Below are positions 1 through 6,387 of a stretch of 6,474 nucleotides of DNA, one piece after another. The number at the start of each line of letters is the position of its first letter. Position 1 is the stretch's first letter. The DNA comes from Lachnospiraceae bacterium UBA4317 (lineage in GTDB: Bacteria; Bacillota_A; Clostridia; Lachnospirales; Lachnospiraceae): the NCBI GenBank assembly GCA_002394525.1, contig DGUF01000232.1, positions 1 to 6,474 on the forward strand, in the 5' to 3' direction. The notes under the pieces are model-generated. The model was not told the DNA's origin, ran no database searches, and saw only the letters and a list, made by a program, of their open reading frames with translations. Both the position numbers and the translations under genes were made by a program.

Positions 1-447
1 AACAGGAAGATCGAGGACTACCTGCACAAGGCCAGCAGAAAGATCGTTGACCTCTGTGAACGGAATGGTATCAATACGATCGTCATAGGAAAAAATGACG
101 GATGGAAGCAGAACTCCGCCCTGTCTAAAAAGAACAACCAGCACTTTGTCCAGATCCCTTTCGCAAGATTCATCCGGATGATCCAGTACAAAGCAGAGGA
201 AAAGGGTATAGCAGTCATACTGACCGAAGAAAGCTATACGAGCGGTACGAGTTTCATCGATGGTGAGAGGCCTGTAAGGGCAGACTATGACAGGACAAGG
301 CGCGTTCACAGAGGAATGTTCATCGCAGGTAACTGAATGAAGATCAATGCTGATCTGAACGGAGCTTACCAGATTCTGAAAAAAGCAGTCCCAGTCAAAT
401 GGGATAGAGGGTGCGCGTTACACCCAGCTGTAGTAAATGTGGCGTAA
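1..447 (+). pseudogene. tnpB: TnpB RNA-guided nuclease, C-terminal part, broken by an in-frame stop
   Basis: Frame 1 is open from the window edge to a TGA at 334-336, then continues in the same frame to TAA at 445-447 (148 codons seen, start outside). The translation matches the C-terminal half of the TnpB/OrfB family of IS200/IS605 elements: YLHKASRKIVDLC near codons 7-19, TIVIGKNDGWKQN at 26-38, EESYTSGTSF at 76-85, and INADLNGAYQILKK at 115-128 after the stop. TnpB is an RNA-guided DNA endonuclease with a split RuvC site. The Glu of EESYTS (codon 76 or 77) and the Asp of NADLNG (codon 118) fit its second and third acidic residues. The premature stop at codon 112 removes the third Asp, so a product ending there should not cut DNA. 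No CxxC zinc-finger pairs are visible, and from memory this EESYTS-type subgroup lacks them. Ancestral GGA to TGA is the simplest explanation of the stop. Family call is firm; loss of function is inferred. Confidence 0.85.
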
Positions 448-466
448 ACCGCATTGAACAGTGAAG

Positions 467-519
467 GGATATATTATATTAAAATATTTGAATAAATATT
501 AACGATATTAATATATTCC
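467..519 (+). repeat. A+T-rich imperfect hairpin, probable right end of the TnpB element
   Basis: The arm 467-476 (GGATATATTA) pairs with 509-519 (read TAATATATTCC) with one bulged base. An inner stem pairs 483-489 with 494-500 (7 of 7) around the 4-base loop GAAT. It begins 20 bases after the tnpB stop, which is where IS200/IS605 elements keep their right-end hairpin and where the guide-RNA scaffold (omega RNA) of TnpB ends. Known elements of this class often have shorter, more G+C-containing hairpins, so the assignment is inferred from position. No T-run follows the stem, so it does not look like a terminator. Confidence 0.55.
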
Positions 520-533
520 ATAACGTAGAGACT

Positions 534-893
534 GTGATCTATCACGGATCCCCGCTGACCGTGGCGGAGATGCAGCAGAAGTTCGAGCCGCTCGGCATAA
601 AGGTCACGGAGGCCAGTATCCAGAAGCCGAACCCCTATGACGGGGAAGTTACAGTGCTGGGCGTCACGAAGCGGGAGGGCATGCAGGCCGTAGAGCAGTA
701 TTACGGCCTGAGCAGGGCTGACACGATCGCCTTCGGAGACGGTGCCAACGACCTGCAGATGCTGGAATATGCCGGCATCGGAGTCTGTATGGGAGACGGA
801 GCGGAATCCGCAAAGGCCAGGGCAGACCTGGTCACGGACGCCCTGGCCGAAGACGGCCTGCTCCACGCCATGGAGCGGCTGGGGCTTGTCTGA
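534..893 (+). pseudogene. Cof-type HAD phosphatase, C-terminal half only
   Basis: The 119 codons from a GTG at 534 match the C-terminal half of Cof-like HAD-superfamily (class IIB) phosphatases, which usually are about 260-270 residues. Visible are the motif III lysine (VTKREG, Lys46) and the metal-binding motif IV GDGANDLQML (68-77), then AGIGVCMGDG and the closing DGLLHAMERLGLV. The DxDGT nucleophile motif, the motif II Ser/Thr and most of the cap domain are absent. The frame is open upstream only to about 492, where it runs into the A+T-rich hairpin, and no good ribosome binding site precedes the GTG. The likely history is insertion of the TnpB element into the gene, or a deletion beside it, leaving this fragment; the other half may lie left of the element. 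Intact family members remove phosphate from sugar phosphates, FMN or similar small substrates, but this remnant cannot be catalytic. The GTG is only the first possible start. Confidence 0.8.
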
Positions 894-1014
894 GAAGGGT
901 GAGCCGGGAATGTCCCAATTGATTCATGAGTCCGGGGACGATACCGGCTGACGCCAAAAAAACGCGAGTCACCAGAGCCGTACCGGCTGATGCATGAGCA
1001 CCAGCTGACGCCCA
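894..1014. other. Intergenic spacer with short decayed direct repeats
   Basis: No gene is visible. The motif TACCGGCTGA occurs at 942-951 and 981-990, and a variant ACCAGCTGACGCC lies at 1000-1012, each with CGCC or TGC following. Two of them lead into A-rich runs (ACGCCAAAAA and ACGCCCAAAA). CATGAG also recurs at 925-930 and 993-998. They may be remnants of an older repeated segment. No function can be assigned. Confidence 0.4.
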
Positions 1015-1051
1015 AAACAGCCTGTGAAGCTTGCAGCTTCACAGGCTGTTT
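1015..1051. terminator. Strong hairpin terminator, probably bidirectional
   Basis: A perfect stem pairs 1015-1031 with 1035-1051 (17 bp, core AACAGCCTGTGAAGC) around a 3-base loop. On the plus strand it is followed by T-rich sequence (TTTCATTTT). On the minus strand the exit side reads TTTT from the A-run at 1014-1017. It lies about 120 bases after the HAD fragment (plus) and about 195 bases after the DUF308 gene (minus), so it can end transcription arriving from both sides. Confidence 0.8.
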
Positions 1052-1194
1052 CATTTTGGGCTGTTTTATTCAAGTCCGTTTCATTCTGGACTGACTTATT
1101 TTAGGCTGTTTCATCTTGGGCTGTATTATTTTAGGCCGTTCTATTCTGGTCCGACTTATTATGGTCCGTTTTATTTTGAGCTGATTCATTTTGA
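1045..1194. repeat. Minisatellite: ten 15-bp units in exact register
   Basis: Ten consecutive units start at 1045, 1060, 1075, 1090, 1105, 1120, 1135, 1150, 1165 and 1180, with no insertion or deletion between them. The consensus is close to GCTGTTTTATTTTGG, and units differ mainly by base substitutions. Units 1 and 5 differ at one base, units 4 and 8 share CGACTTATT or TGACTTATT, and odd units resemble one another, which suggests growth by doubling (15 to 30 to 60 bp). The array overlaps the right arm of the terminator at its left edge and is A+T-rich compared with neighbouring genes. The plus-strand frame across it is open because 15 is a multiple of 3, but it lacks an ATG and a ribosome binding site (the only start is a TTG inside the terminator loop), so I treat it as non-coding. 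Confidence 0.9.
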
Positions 1195-1200
1195 ATCAGC
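1180..1200. repeat. Perfect 9-bp inverted repeat at the end of the 15-bp array
   Basis: GCTGATTCA at 1180-1188 is mirrored by TGAATCAGC at 1192-1200 with a TTT loop. It uses the last unit of the 15-bp array as its left arm. It lies 44 bases after the stop of the minus-strand DUF308 gene and could be a weak transcription end or an RNA 3'-end stabiliser. There is no proper U-run on the minus-strand exit side, so a terminator role is uncertain. Confidence 0.5.
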
Positions 1201-1244
1201 CGGCAGATTCCCCGGCCCATATCTCGGCTCAATCGTCGCCCAAC

Positions 1245-1877
1245 TCACTTCATCTCTCTGTAGTTTTCGGCGTCAATGACCTTTGATCCGGATCCGGTCC
1301 TGCGGGAGGATCCTCTCCTGCCGTTGCCTCTGCCACCGCGCGGATCTCCGTGGTAGACATACTCATCGACGCGGTTGTTGATCCAGAGGTCGGACAGGCC
1401 GTTGAAGATCAGGAAGCACCCGCCCAGGCGGACCATGGTGGAGGCGATGCCGAAGGCGTGGTTGACCAGGAGCATGCCCATAAAGATAGTCGCGATGGCG
1501 GCGAGGAGGGAGACCCACCATTTTCTGTCGCGGGCCCTTGAGAGGAAGAAAGTCTCCAGAAGATTTATGATGCCGCTGAAGACGATCAGAAAGCCGATGG
1601 CCGTGGGGATGATGGAGACGAAGTCCTCCGGATTGAGGAAGATCCATCCGCCGGCGCCGATCACGAGGAGGGGGGCAAAAAAGCCAAGGCTCAGCAGAGA
1701 GCCGCCGCGTCTGCCCCGGAAAAAGGAGATCATGGCTGTCAGGCCGACTGCCATGATGACTAGGCCGACCGCATAGGCCGCCGCGCGCAGGGCACCGCCC
1801 GGCCATAGCAGGAGCAGGACGCCCAGTATCAGGGATCCGACCGCAAATATCTTTCTGCTGTCCGATAAGTTTTTCAT
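1245..1877 (-). CDS. DUF308/HdeD-like six-helix membrane protein
   Basis: The 210-residue product is strongly hydrophobic. Likely membrane segments are about 10-26, 32-53, 61-82, 88-112, 121-138 and 143-163, in three pairs, with an asparagine-proline (LNPED, 81-85) after the third helix. This arrangement fits the DUF308/HdeD family of small inner-membrane proteins, named for E. coli HdeD, which is linked to acid resistance; the biochemical role of the family is not known. The last 45 or so residues are a hydrophilic tail rich in Gly, Arg and Ser (about 177-200), probably cytoplasmic. I chose the ATG at 1875-1877 because an excellent Shine-Dalgarno AGGAGG (1883-1888) lies 5 bases before it. 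The same frame is open further upstream to an ATG at 2123, but that would overlap engB by about 130 bases and add a low-complexity leader. It is the last gene of the minus-strand cluster, 112 bases after engB. DUF308 call is by pattern of helices and residues, not by search. Confidence 0.75.
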   Translation of the reverse strand: MKNLSDSRKIFAVGSLILGVLLLLWPGGALRAAAYAVGLVIMAVGLTAMISFFRGRRGGSLLSLGFFAPLLVIGAGGWIFLNPEDFVSIIPTAIGFLIVFSGIINLLETFFLSRARDRKWWVSLLAAIATIFMGMLLVNHAFGIASTMVRLGGCFLIFNGLSDLWINNRVDEYVYHGDPRGGRGNGRRGSSRRTGSGSKVIDAENYREMK

Positions 1878-1920
1878 GATCTCCTCCTTCCTGCCAAATA
1901 AACTCTCACGGAGCCAGAAC

Positions 1921-1992
1921 AGCTGCCGCAGTTCCAACAGCTGCCGCAGTTCCGACAGCTTGCGCAGTTCCGACAGCTGCCGCAGTCCCTTA
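1921..1992. repeat. Four 18-bp tandem units between engB and the membrane-protein gene
   Basis: Units start at 1921, 1939, 1957 and 1975. Units 1 and 2 differ at one base (AGCTGCCGCAGTTCCAAC against ...CCGAC). Unit 3 has a few substitutions, and unit 4 diverges after its 12th base and includes the engB stop codon (1990-1992). On the minus strand, in the frame of the DUF308 gene, it reads as six-residue repeats such as LRQLSE. It ends about 30 bases before the Shine-Dalgarno of that gene. It may be a replication-slippage product; a role in the mRNA leader of the membrane protein is possible but not shown. Confidence 0.85.
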
Positions 1993-2706
1993 CTGCAGCG
2001 GGTTTTCCGCGCTGTTTTCCGCCCTTCCGGACTCTGTCTGTCCGGCATCCGCGCCCGCAGCTGCCGGGTCCTCTTTTTCCTGTCCGGGGTCTTTTTCCGC
2101 CAACATGTCGTCCAGGACGGCATAGATCTCCTCCCGGCCGGCTTTGGTCTGGCCGGACCAGGGGATGATGCGGATGGGGTCCGCTTCGGCCGTCCGGGGC
2201 AGGTGGCTCTCCTCCCTGAGGGTCCTGCGCAGGAGGTCGGTCTGCTTCCGGATCTGGCTGCGCTTGACCTTGTCGGCCTTGGTGGCGATGATGATGGGGG
2301 TCAGGCCCGCCTGGAGGATCCAGTCATACATCATGACATCCTGGCCTGTGGGCTCGTGGCGGATGTCCAAGAGAAGGAAGACCGCGCGGAGCTGGCTGCT
2401 GGTCCGCAGGTAGCGCTCGATCATCTTCCCCCACTGTTCCTTGACTTTTACATTGGCTTTGGCATAGCCGTAGCCGGGCAGGTCCACCAGGTGGAACTCC
2501 TTGTTGATCTGATAGTAGTTGATGGTCTGGGTCTTGCCGGGCTGGGCGCTGACACGGGCCAGGGACTTGCGGTTCATCAGCCCGTTGATCAGGGTCGATT
2601 TGCCGACGTTGCTTCTGCCCGCAAAAGCAAATTCCGGCAGTGTGCCTGCCGGAATCCTGCTGGTAACCCCGCAGACAAGTGAAAGCTCTACTGTTTTGAT
2701 TACCAT
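1990..2706 (-). CDS. engB: EngB (YsxC/YihA) ribosome-assembly GTPase
   Basis: This is a GTPase of the TrmE-Era-EngA-EngB group that acts in the cytoplasm on late assembly of the 50S ribosomal subunit and is usually essential. The motifs are complete: P-loop GRSNVGKS (30-37), switch I segment PGKTQTINYY (56-65) with the G2 threonine, G3 DLPGYG (75-80), G4 TKAD (142-145) and the G5-region PWSGQTKAGREEI (182-194). At 238 residues it is longer than the usual 195-200. The excess is a C-terminal tail from about 203, rich in Glu, Ala, Asp, Gly and Pro and without visible fold. The start ATG at 2704-2706 has a modest Shine-Dalgarno (AAAGAG) upstream and gives the expected VIKTVELSLVCG beginning. It follows clpX after 117 bases, with a candidate terminator and a repeat pair in the gap, so it may have its own promoter. 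A TATAAT lies directly against the start codon, but without a matching -35. Confidence 0.95.
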   Translation of the reverse strand: MVIKTVELSLVCGVTSRIPAGTLPEFAFAGRSNVGKSTLINGLMNRKSLARVSAQPGKTQTINYYQINKEFHLVDLPGYGYAKANVKVKEQWGKMIERYLRTSSQLRAVFLLLDIRHEPTGQDVMMYDWILQAGLTPIIIATKADKVKRSQIRKQTDLLRRTLREESHLPRTAEADPIRIIPWSGQTKAGREEIYAVLDDMLAEKDPGQEKEDPAAAGADAGQTESGRAENSAENPLQ

Positions 2707-2770
2707 TATTATATCTCTTTCGCGTCTTTTGGGAAATCCTGTATTGTCTTATTCAAAAAAATCCCTTCCA

Positions 2771-2802
2771 GTGTACAGAATATTTAGTACACGGAATATT
2801 TA
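2771..2802 (-). promoter_or_regulatory. Tandem 16-bp repeat pair upstream of engB, operator-like
   Basis: On the minus strand TAAATATTCCGTGTAC (2802-2787) is followed directly by TAAATATTCTGTACAC (2786-2771), identical at 13 of 16 positions with only transitions between them. The halves GTGTAC (2771-2776) and GTACAC (2787-2792) are also reverse complements of each other, and each unit holds the palindrome AATATT. Spacing of about one and a half helical turns and position 65-96 bases before the engB start fit a binding site for a regulator or an unusual promoter region. No clear -35/-10 pair was found here. Function is inferred from arrangement only. Confidence 0.4.
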
Positions 2803-2823
2803 AAAGGCCTGTCCGGCACTGCC

Positions 2824-2830
<7 letters not shown>
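2802..2830 (-). terminator. Candidate terminator overlapping the clpX stop codon
   Basis: On the minus strand GGCCTG (2830-2825) pairs with CAGGCC (2811-2806), enclosing a second 3-bp stem GGC/GCC (2823-2821 with 2817-2815), and is followed by TTTT (2805-2802). The clpX stop TGA (2826-2824) is inside the stem, so ribosomes finishing clpX would cover it. The U-run is only four bases, so it is likely partial or attenuating rather than a full stop. Confidence 0.5.
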
Positions 2831-4173
<1,343 letters not shown>

Positions 4174-4299
4174 ACATTCCTCTCTGTGCCGCGCTCGCGG
4201 CCGCAGTGTTACAGCTCATCTACTGCCTGCAAATCCAGGAAATGGTCCCTGGAGCGGCAGCCCGGGGATTTATGAAAAGATCCGCCTCAGGCCGCTGCC
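4174..4299 (-). other. clpP-clpX spacer with small stem-loops
   Basis: No gene fits here. In the clpP-clpX transcript three pairings are possible: AGCGGC/GCCGCT (4291-4296 with 4253-4258), TCCAGG/CCTGGA (4234-4239 with 4248-4253, 8-base loop), and GCCGC/GCGGC (4188-4192 with 4197-4201, 4-base loop) just ahead of the clpX Shine-Dalgarno. The first two share position 4253. None has a U-run, so they are not convincing terminators. The last one could affect clpX translation or mRNA processing. A clear promoter was not seen. Confidence 0.4.
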
Positions 4300-4896
4300 T
4301 TACTGTATTTCCTTGCGCGTTGTATAGATATGGTCGATGAGACCGTACTCAAGCGCCTGTTCCGCGGTCATCCAGTTGTCGCGGTCCGTGTCCACCGCGA
4401 TGCGGTCCAGGGGCTGGCCCGTGTTCTCCGCGAGCATGCGGTTCATGCGGTCCTTGATGAAGGCCAAGTGGGCTGCCTGGATCGCGATGTCCGAGGCCTG
4501 GCCCTCTGTGCCTCCGAGGGGCTGGTGGATCATGATCTCGCTGTTGGGAAGGGAATATCTCTTGCCCTTTGTGCCGCCCGCCAGAAGAAAAGCGCCCATG
4601 CTGGCCGCCAGGCCGACACAGATCGTGGAGACGTCGCACTTCACAAATTTCATTGTATCATAGATCGCCATGCCTGCGGAAATAGAACCGCCGGGGCTGT
4701 TGATATAAAACTGAATGTCCTTCTCAGGGTCCTCTCCCTCCAGAAAGAGCAGCTGGGCCACGATCAGCTCAGCGGAGGCATCCGTGACCTGGTCTCCCAG
4801 AAAGATGATCCTCTCCTTCAGGAGTCTTGAAAAAATGTCGTAGGACCTCTCGCCCATTCCTGTCTGCTCTATGACATAAGGGATAAAATTCGCCAT
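4300..4896 (-). CDS. clpP: ClpP, serine peptidase of the Clp protease
   Basis: This cytoplasmic serine peptidase forms a two-ring, fourteen-subunit chamber that degrades proteins unfolded by ClpX or other Clp ATPases. The 198-residue length is normal. The catalytic triad is Ser99 (in GLAASMGAF), His124 (in MIHQPLGG) and Asp173 (in DTDRDNWM). The oxyanion-hole segment SPGGS is at 67-71. The N-terminus [12 protein letters not shown] resembles the short leader of B. subtilis ClpP, so little or no propeptide is expected. The ATG at 4894-4896 has a clear Shine-Dalgarno (AAGGGG) about 7 bases upstream. It sits between tig and clpX, the usual order in many bacteria, 102 bases after tig with a structured spacer between them. 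Confidence 0.98.
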   Translation of the reverse strand: MANFIPYVIEQTGMGERSYDIFSRLLKERIIFLGDQVTDASAELIVAQLLFLEGEDPEKDIQFYINSPGGSISAGMAIYDTMKFVKCDVSTICVGLAASMGAFLLAGGTKGKRYSLPNSEIMIHQPLGGTEGQASDIAIQAAHLAFIKDRMNRMLAENTGQPLDRIAVDTDRDNWMTAEQALEYGLIDHIYTTRKEIQ

Positions 4897-4924
4897 TCTT
4901 TTCCCCTTTCTTTATATGTAAATT

Positions 4925-4984
4925 CGAAGGACCGCCGGACAGCCAGCCGCGCCCCGCGCATCCTGGCCTGCCGACGCCCCTTCG
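4925..4984 (-). other. Nested stem-loop filling the tig-clpP spacer
   Basis: The 60 bases fold into one nested hairpin: CGAAGG (4925-4930) with CCTTCG (4979-4984), then CCG-CCGG type pairing of 4933-4938 with 4971-4976 (5 of 6 pairs), then GCCAG (4942-4946) with CTGGC (4963-4967), and an apical GCGC (4949-4952) with GCGC (4956-4959) around a CCC loop. It begins 14 bases after the tig stop and ends 28 bases before the clpP start. On the minus strand it is followed by AATTTACAT rather than a U-run, so a simple terminator is unlikely. It could act as an RNA processing or stabilising element or a weak attenuator. Function is inferred. Confidence 0.5.
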
Positions 4985-4998
4985 ATCATGGCTCTTGA

Positions 4999-6315
4999 TT
5001 ATTCAGCCTTCTCTGCAGGCTCTTCCTTCTTTTCCACCTCAACGGCGTTGTCAGCGACGAAGGTGATCGCTTTCTGGACGGCGATGTCCTCCATCATGCT
5101 CTCCTTGCGCTCGCCGAAGAACTTGCGGATGGTCTCGATATCCATGCGGTAGGCATCCGCCATCTTCTGAAGCTCAGCGTCGAAGTCCTCATCGGTGGCA
5201 GTGATGTTCTCTTCCTTCGCGACCTGCTCCATGACCAGACGGTACATGATGCGGCGCTCGGCCTCTTCCTTCATGTTGTCGACCAGCTTCTCCCTGGTGG
5301 TCTGAGCATACTTGAGATAGTCGTCAAAGTTCATGCCCTGGGACATGACCTGCTGCTCAAGCTCGCCGGCGATCTGCTCCTGCTGGGTGCGGAGCATGGC
5401 AGCGGGGATCTCGACATGGGCGTCCGCGATGACCTTCTCGACGGCCTGGTTCTCCTTCACGGAGCGGACAGCTTTCTCTCTGCGCTCTGTGAGGTTCTTG
5501 CGGACATCCTCCCTGTACTCGGCCAGAGTGGAGAACTCGGATACCTCGTCGGCAAACTCGTCATCCAGCTCGGGAAGGACCTTCTCGGTGATCTTGTTGA
5601 CCTTGCACTTGAACACGGCGGGCTTGCCTGCCAGTTCCTCTGCCTGATAATTCTCGGGGAAGGTCACGTTGACTTCCAGGTCCTCGCCGATGTTGGCGCC
5701 GACCAGCTGCTCCTCGAATCCGGGGATGAAGGAGTTGGAGCCGACAGTCAGGGGATAGTTGGTGCCCTTGCCGCCCTCGAAAGCGACGTCGTCACAGAAG
5801 CCCTCGAAGTCAAGAGCGATCTCGTCGCCGTCCTTGACGGGGCGGTCGGTCACTTCGTTCCTGGTGGCGTTCTTTTCCTGCTCCTTGCGGATCTCGGCGT
5901 CCACATCCTCGTCGGTGACGTTGACCTCCTGCTTGTCTACCTCAACACCTTTGTACTTGCCAAGGCTCACGGGGGGCTTTACAGCTACTTCAGCTGTGTA
6001 GATAAAAGGCTTGCCGGCCTCGATCTGTGTGACATTGATCTCGGGGTTGGAGACGATATCCTCTCCGCTCTCCTTCGCGGCATCCGGATAGGAGCTGTTG
6101 ATCACGTCATTCGCGGCATCCTCGTAAAAAATGGATGCGCCGTACATTTTCTCCAGGACCTTCCTGGGGGTCTTGCCCTTGCGGAAGCCGGGGACGTTCA
6201 TTCTGCTCTTCTGCCGGTTATATACCTTGTTGATCGCTTTATCAAAATCCTCGGCGCTCACTTCGATCGTGAGCCTGACCATGCTTTTCTCCAGTTTTTC
6301 AACACTTACACTCAT
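4999..6315 (-). CDS. tig: Trigger factor, ribosome-bound chaperone and prolyl isomerase
   Basis: Trigger factor binds at the ribosome tunnel exit and shields nascent chains; it also has peptidyl-prolyl cis-trans isomerase activity. The 438-residue length is usual (E. coli 432). The N-terminal ribosome-binding domain carries the signature loop GFRKGKTP (43-50), which contacts ribosomal protein L23. An FKBP-type domain spans about 160-245 (VKDGDEIALDFEGF and FIPGFEEQLVGA are recognisable). The helical chaperone domain runs from about 250 to the end, closing in a Glu/Lys-rich tail. The start ATG at 6313-6315 gives the standard MSVSVEKLEKSMVRLTIEV opening. It has GGAGG (6327-6331) 11 bases upstream and a second AGG nearer. 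It is the first gene of the minus-strand cluster, with its promoter about 40 bases upstream. Confidence 0.98.
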   Translation of the reverse strand: MSVSVEKLEKSMVRLTIEVSAEDFDKAINKVYNRQKSRMNVPGFRKGKTPRKVLEKMYGASIFYEDAANDVINSSYPDAAKESGEDIVSNPEINVTQIEAGKPFIYTAEVAVKPPVSLGKYKGVEVDKQEVNVTDEDVDAEIRKEQEKNATRNEVTDRPVKDGDEIALDFEGFCDDVAFEGGKGTNYPLTVGSNSFIPGFEEQLVGANIGEDLEVNVTFPENYQAEELAGKPAVFKCKVNKITEKVLPELDDEFADEVSEFSTLAEYREDVRKNLTERREKAVRSVKENQAVEKVIADAHVEIPAAMLRTQQEQIAGELEQQVMSQGMNFDDYLKYAQTTREKLVDNMKEEAERRIMYRLVMEQVAKEENITATDEDFDAELQKMADAYRMDIETIRKFFGERKESMMEDIAVQKAITFVADNAVEVEKKEEPAEKAE

Positions 6316-6357
6316 TGTTACCTAAACCTCCGTTAAAGTTTTACACAAGTACATTGC

Positions 6358-6387
6358 ATTATAGCACAAGAGAGAATCCATTTCCAA
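6358..6387 (-). promoter_or_regulatory. SigA-type promoter of tig, with extended -10
   Basis: Reading the minus strand, TTGGAA (6387-6382) matches 4 of 6 of the -35 consensus. After an 18-base spacer comes a perfect TATAAT (6363-6358), preceded by TGC so that the extended -10 motif TGnTATAAT is complete. The expected transcript start is near 6351, giving a leader of about 36 bases before the tig start with GGAGG inside it. Upstream (6388-6425) is A+T-rich and could serve as an UP element. Confidence 0.85.

Larger units (their letters stand above)
1..519 (+). mobile_element. 3' end of an IS200/IS605-type (TnpB) element
   Basis: This is the right-hand part of a transposon of the IS200/IS605 class. 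It contains the C-terminal reading frame of TnpB (1-447) followed by an A+T-rich inverted repeat (467-519). The left end, any TnpA and the first part of TnpB lie outside the window. In this class the right end is a subterminal hairpin just after tnpB, and insertion leaves no target duplication, which agrees with the abrupt change from A+T-rich hairpin to a G+C-rich broken HAD gene near 520-534. The exact right boundary cannot be fixed from the sequence; 519 is simply the end of the hairpin. Because tnpB carries a stop codon, the copy is probably inactive by itself. Confidence 0.7.

Noticed and set aside
1045..1194. CRISPR array
   Set aside because: Units are contiguous 15-bp repeats with no unique spacers and no cas genes nearby.
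1031..1279. A plus-strand 82-codon frame across the 15-bp array
   Set aside because: It starts at a TTG inside a terminator hairpin without a ribosome binding site. The open frame is expected from a period divisible by three.
1245..2123. A longer form of the DUF308 protein starting at 2123
   Set aside because: It would overlap engB in another frame and have a low-complexity leader, while the ATG at 1877 has an ideal Shine-Dalgarno. The shorter form is preferred, though the open frame is noted as a finding.
1876..2682. A 268-codon plus-strand open frame opposite engB
   Set aside because: It is antisense to engB and the 18-bp array, with no family resemblance.
2708..2713. TATAAT directly before the engB start as a -10 box
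   Set aside because: The matching -35 position reads TTTCCC and the transcript would be leaderless or start inside the gene, so the match is probably chance in an A+T-rich leader.
5416..6336. A 306-codon plus-strand open frame opposite tig
   Set aside because: It is antisense to tig, with the same Leu/Val/Gly/Asp bias and no domain; explained by codon bias of tig.
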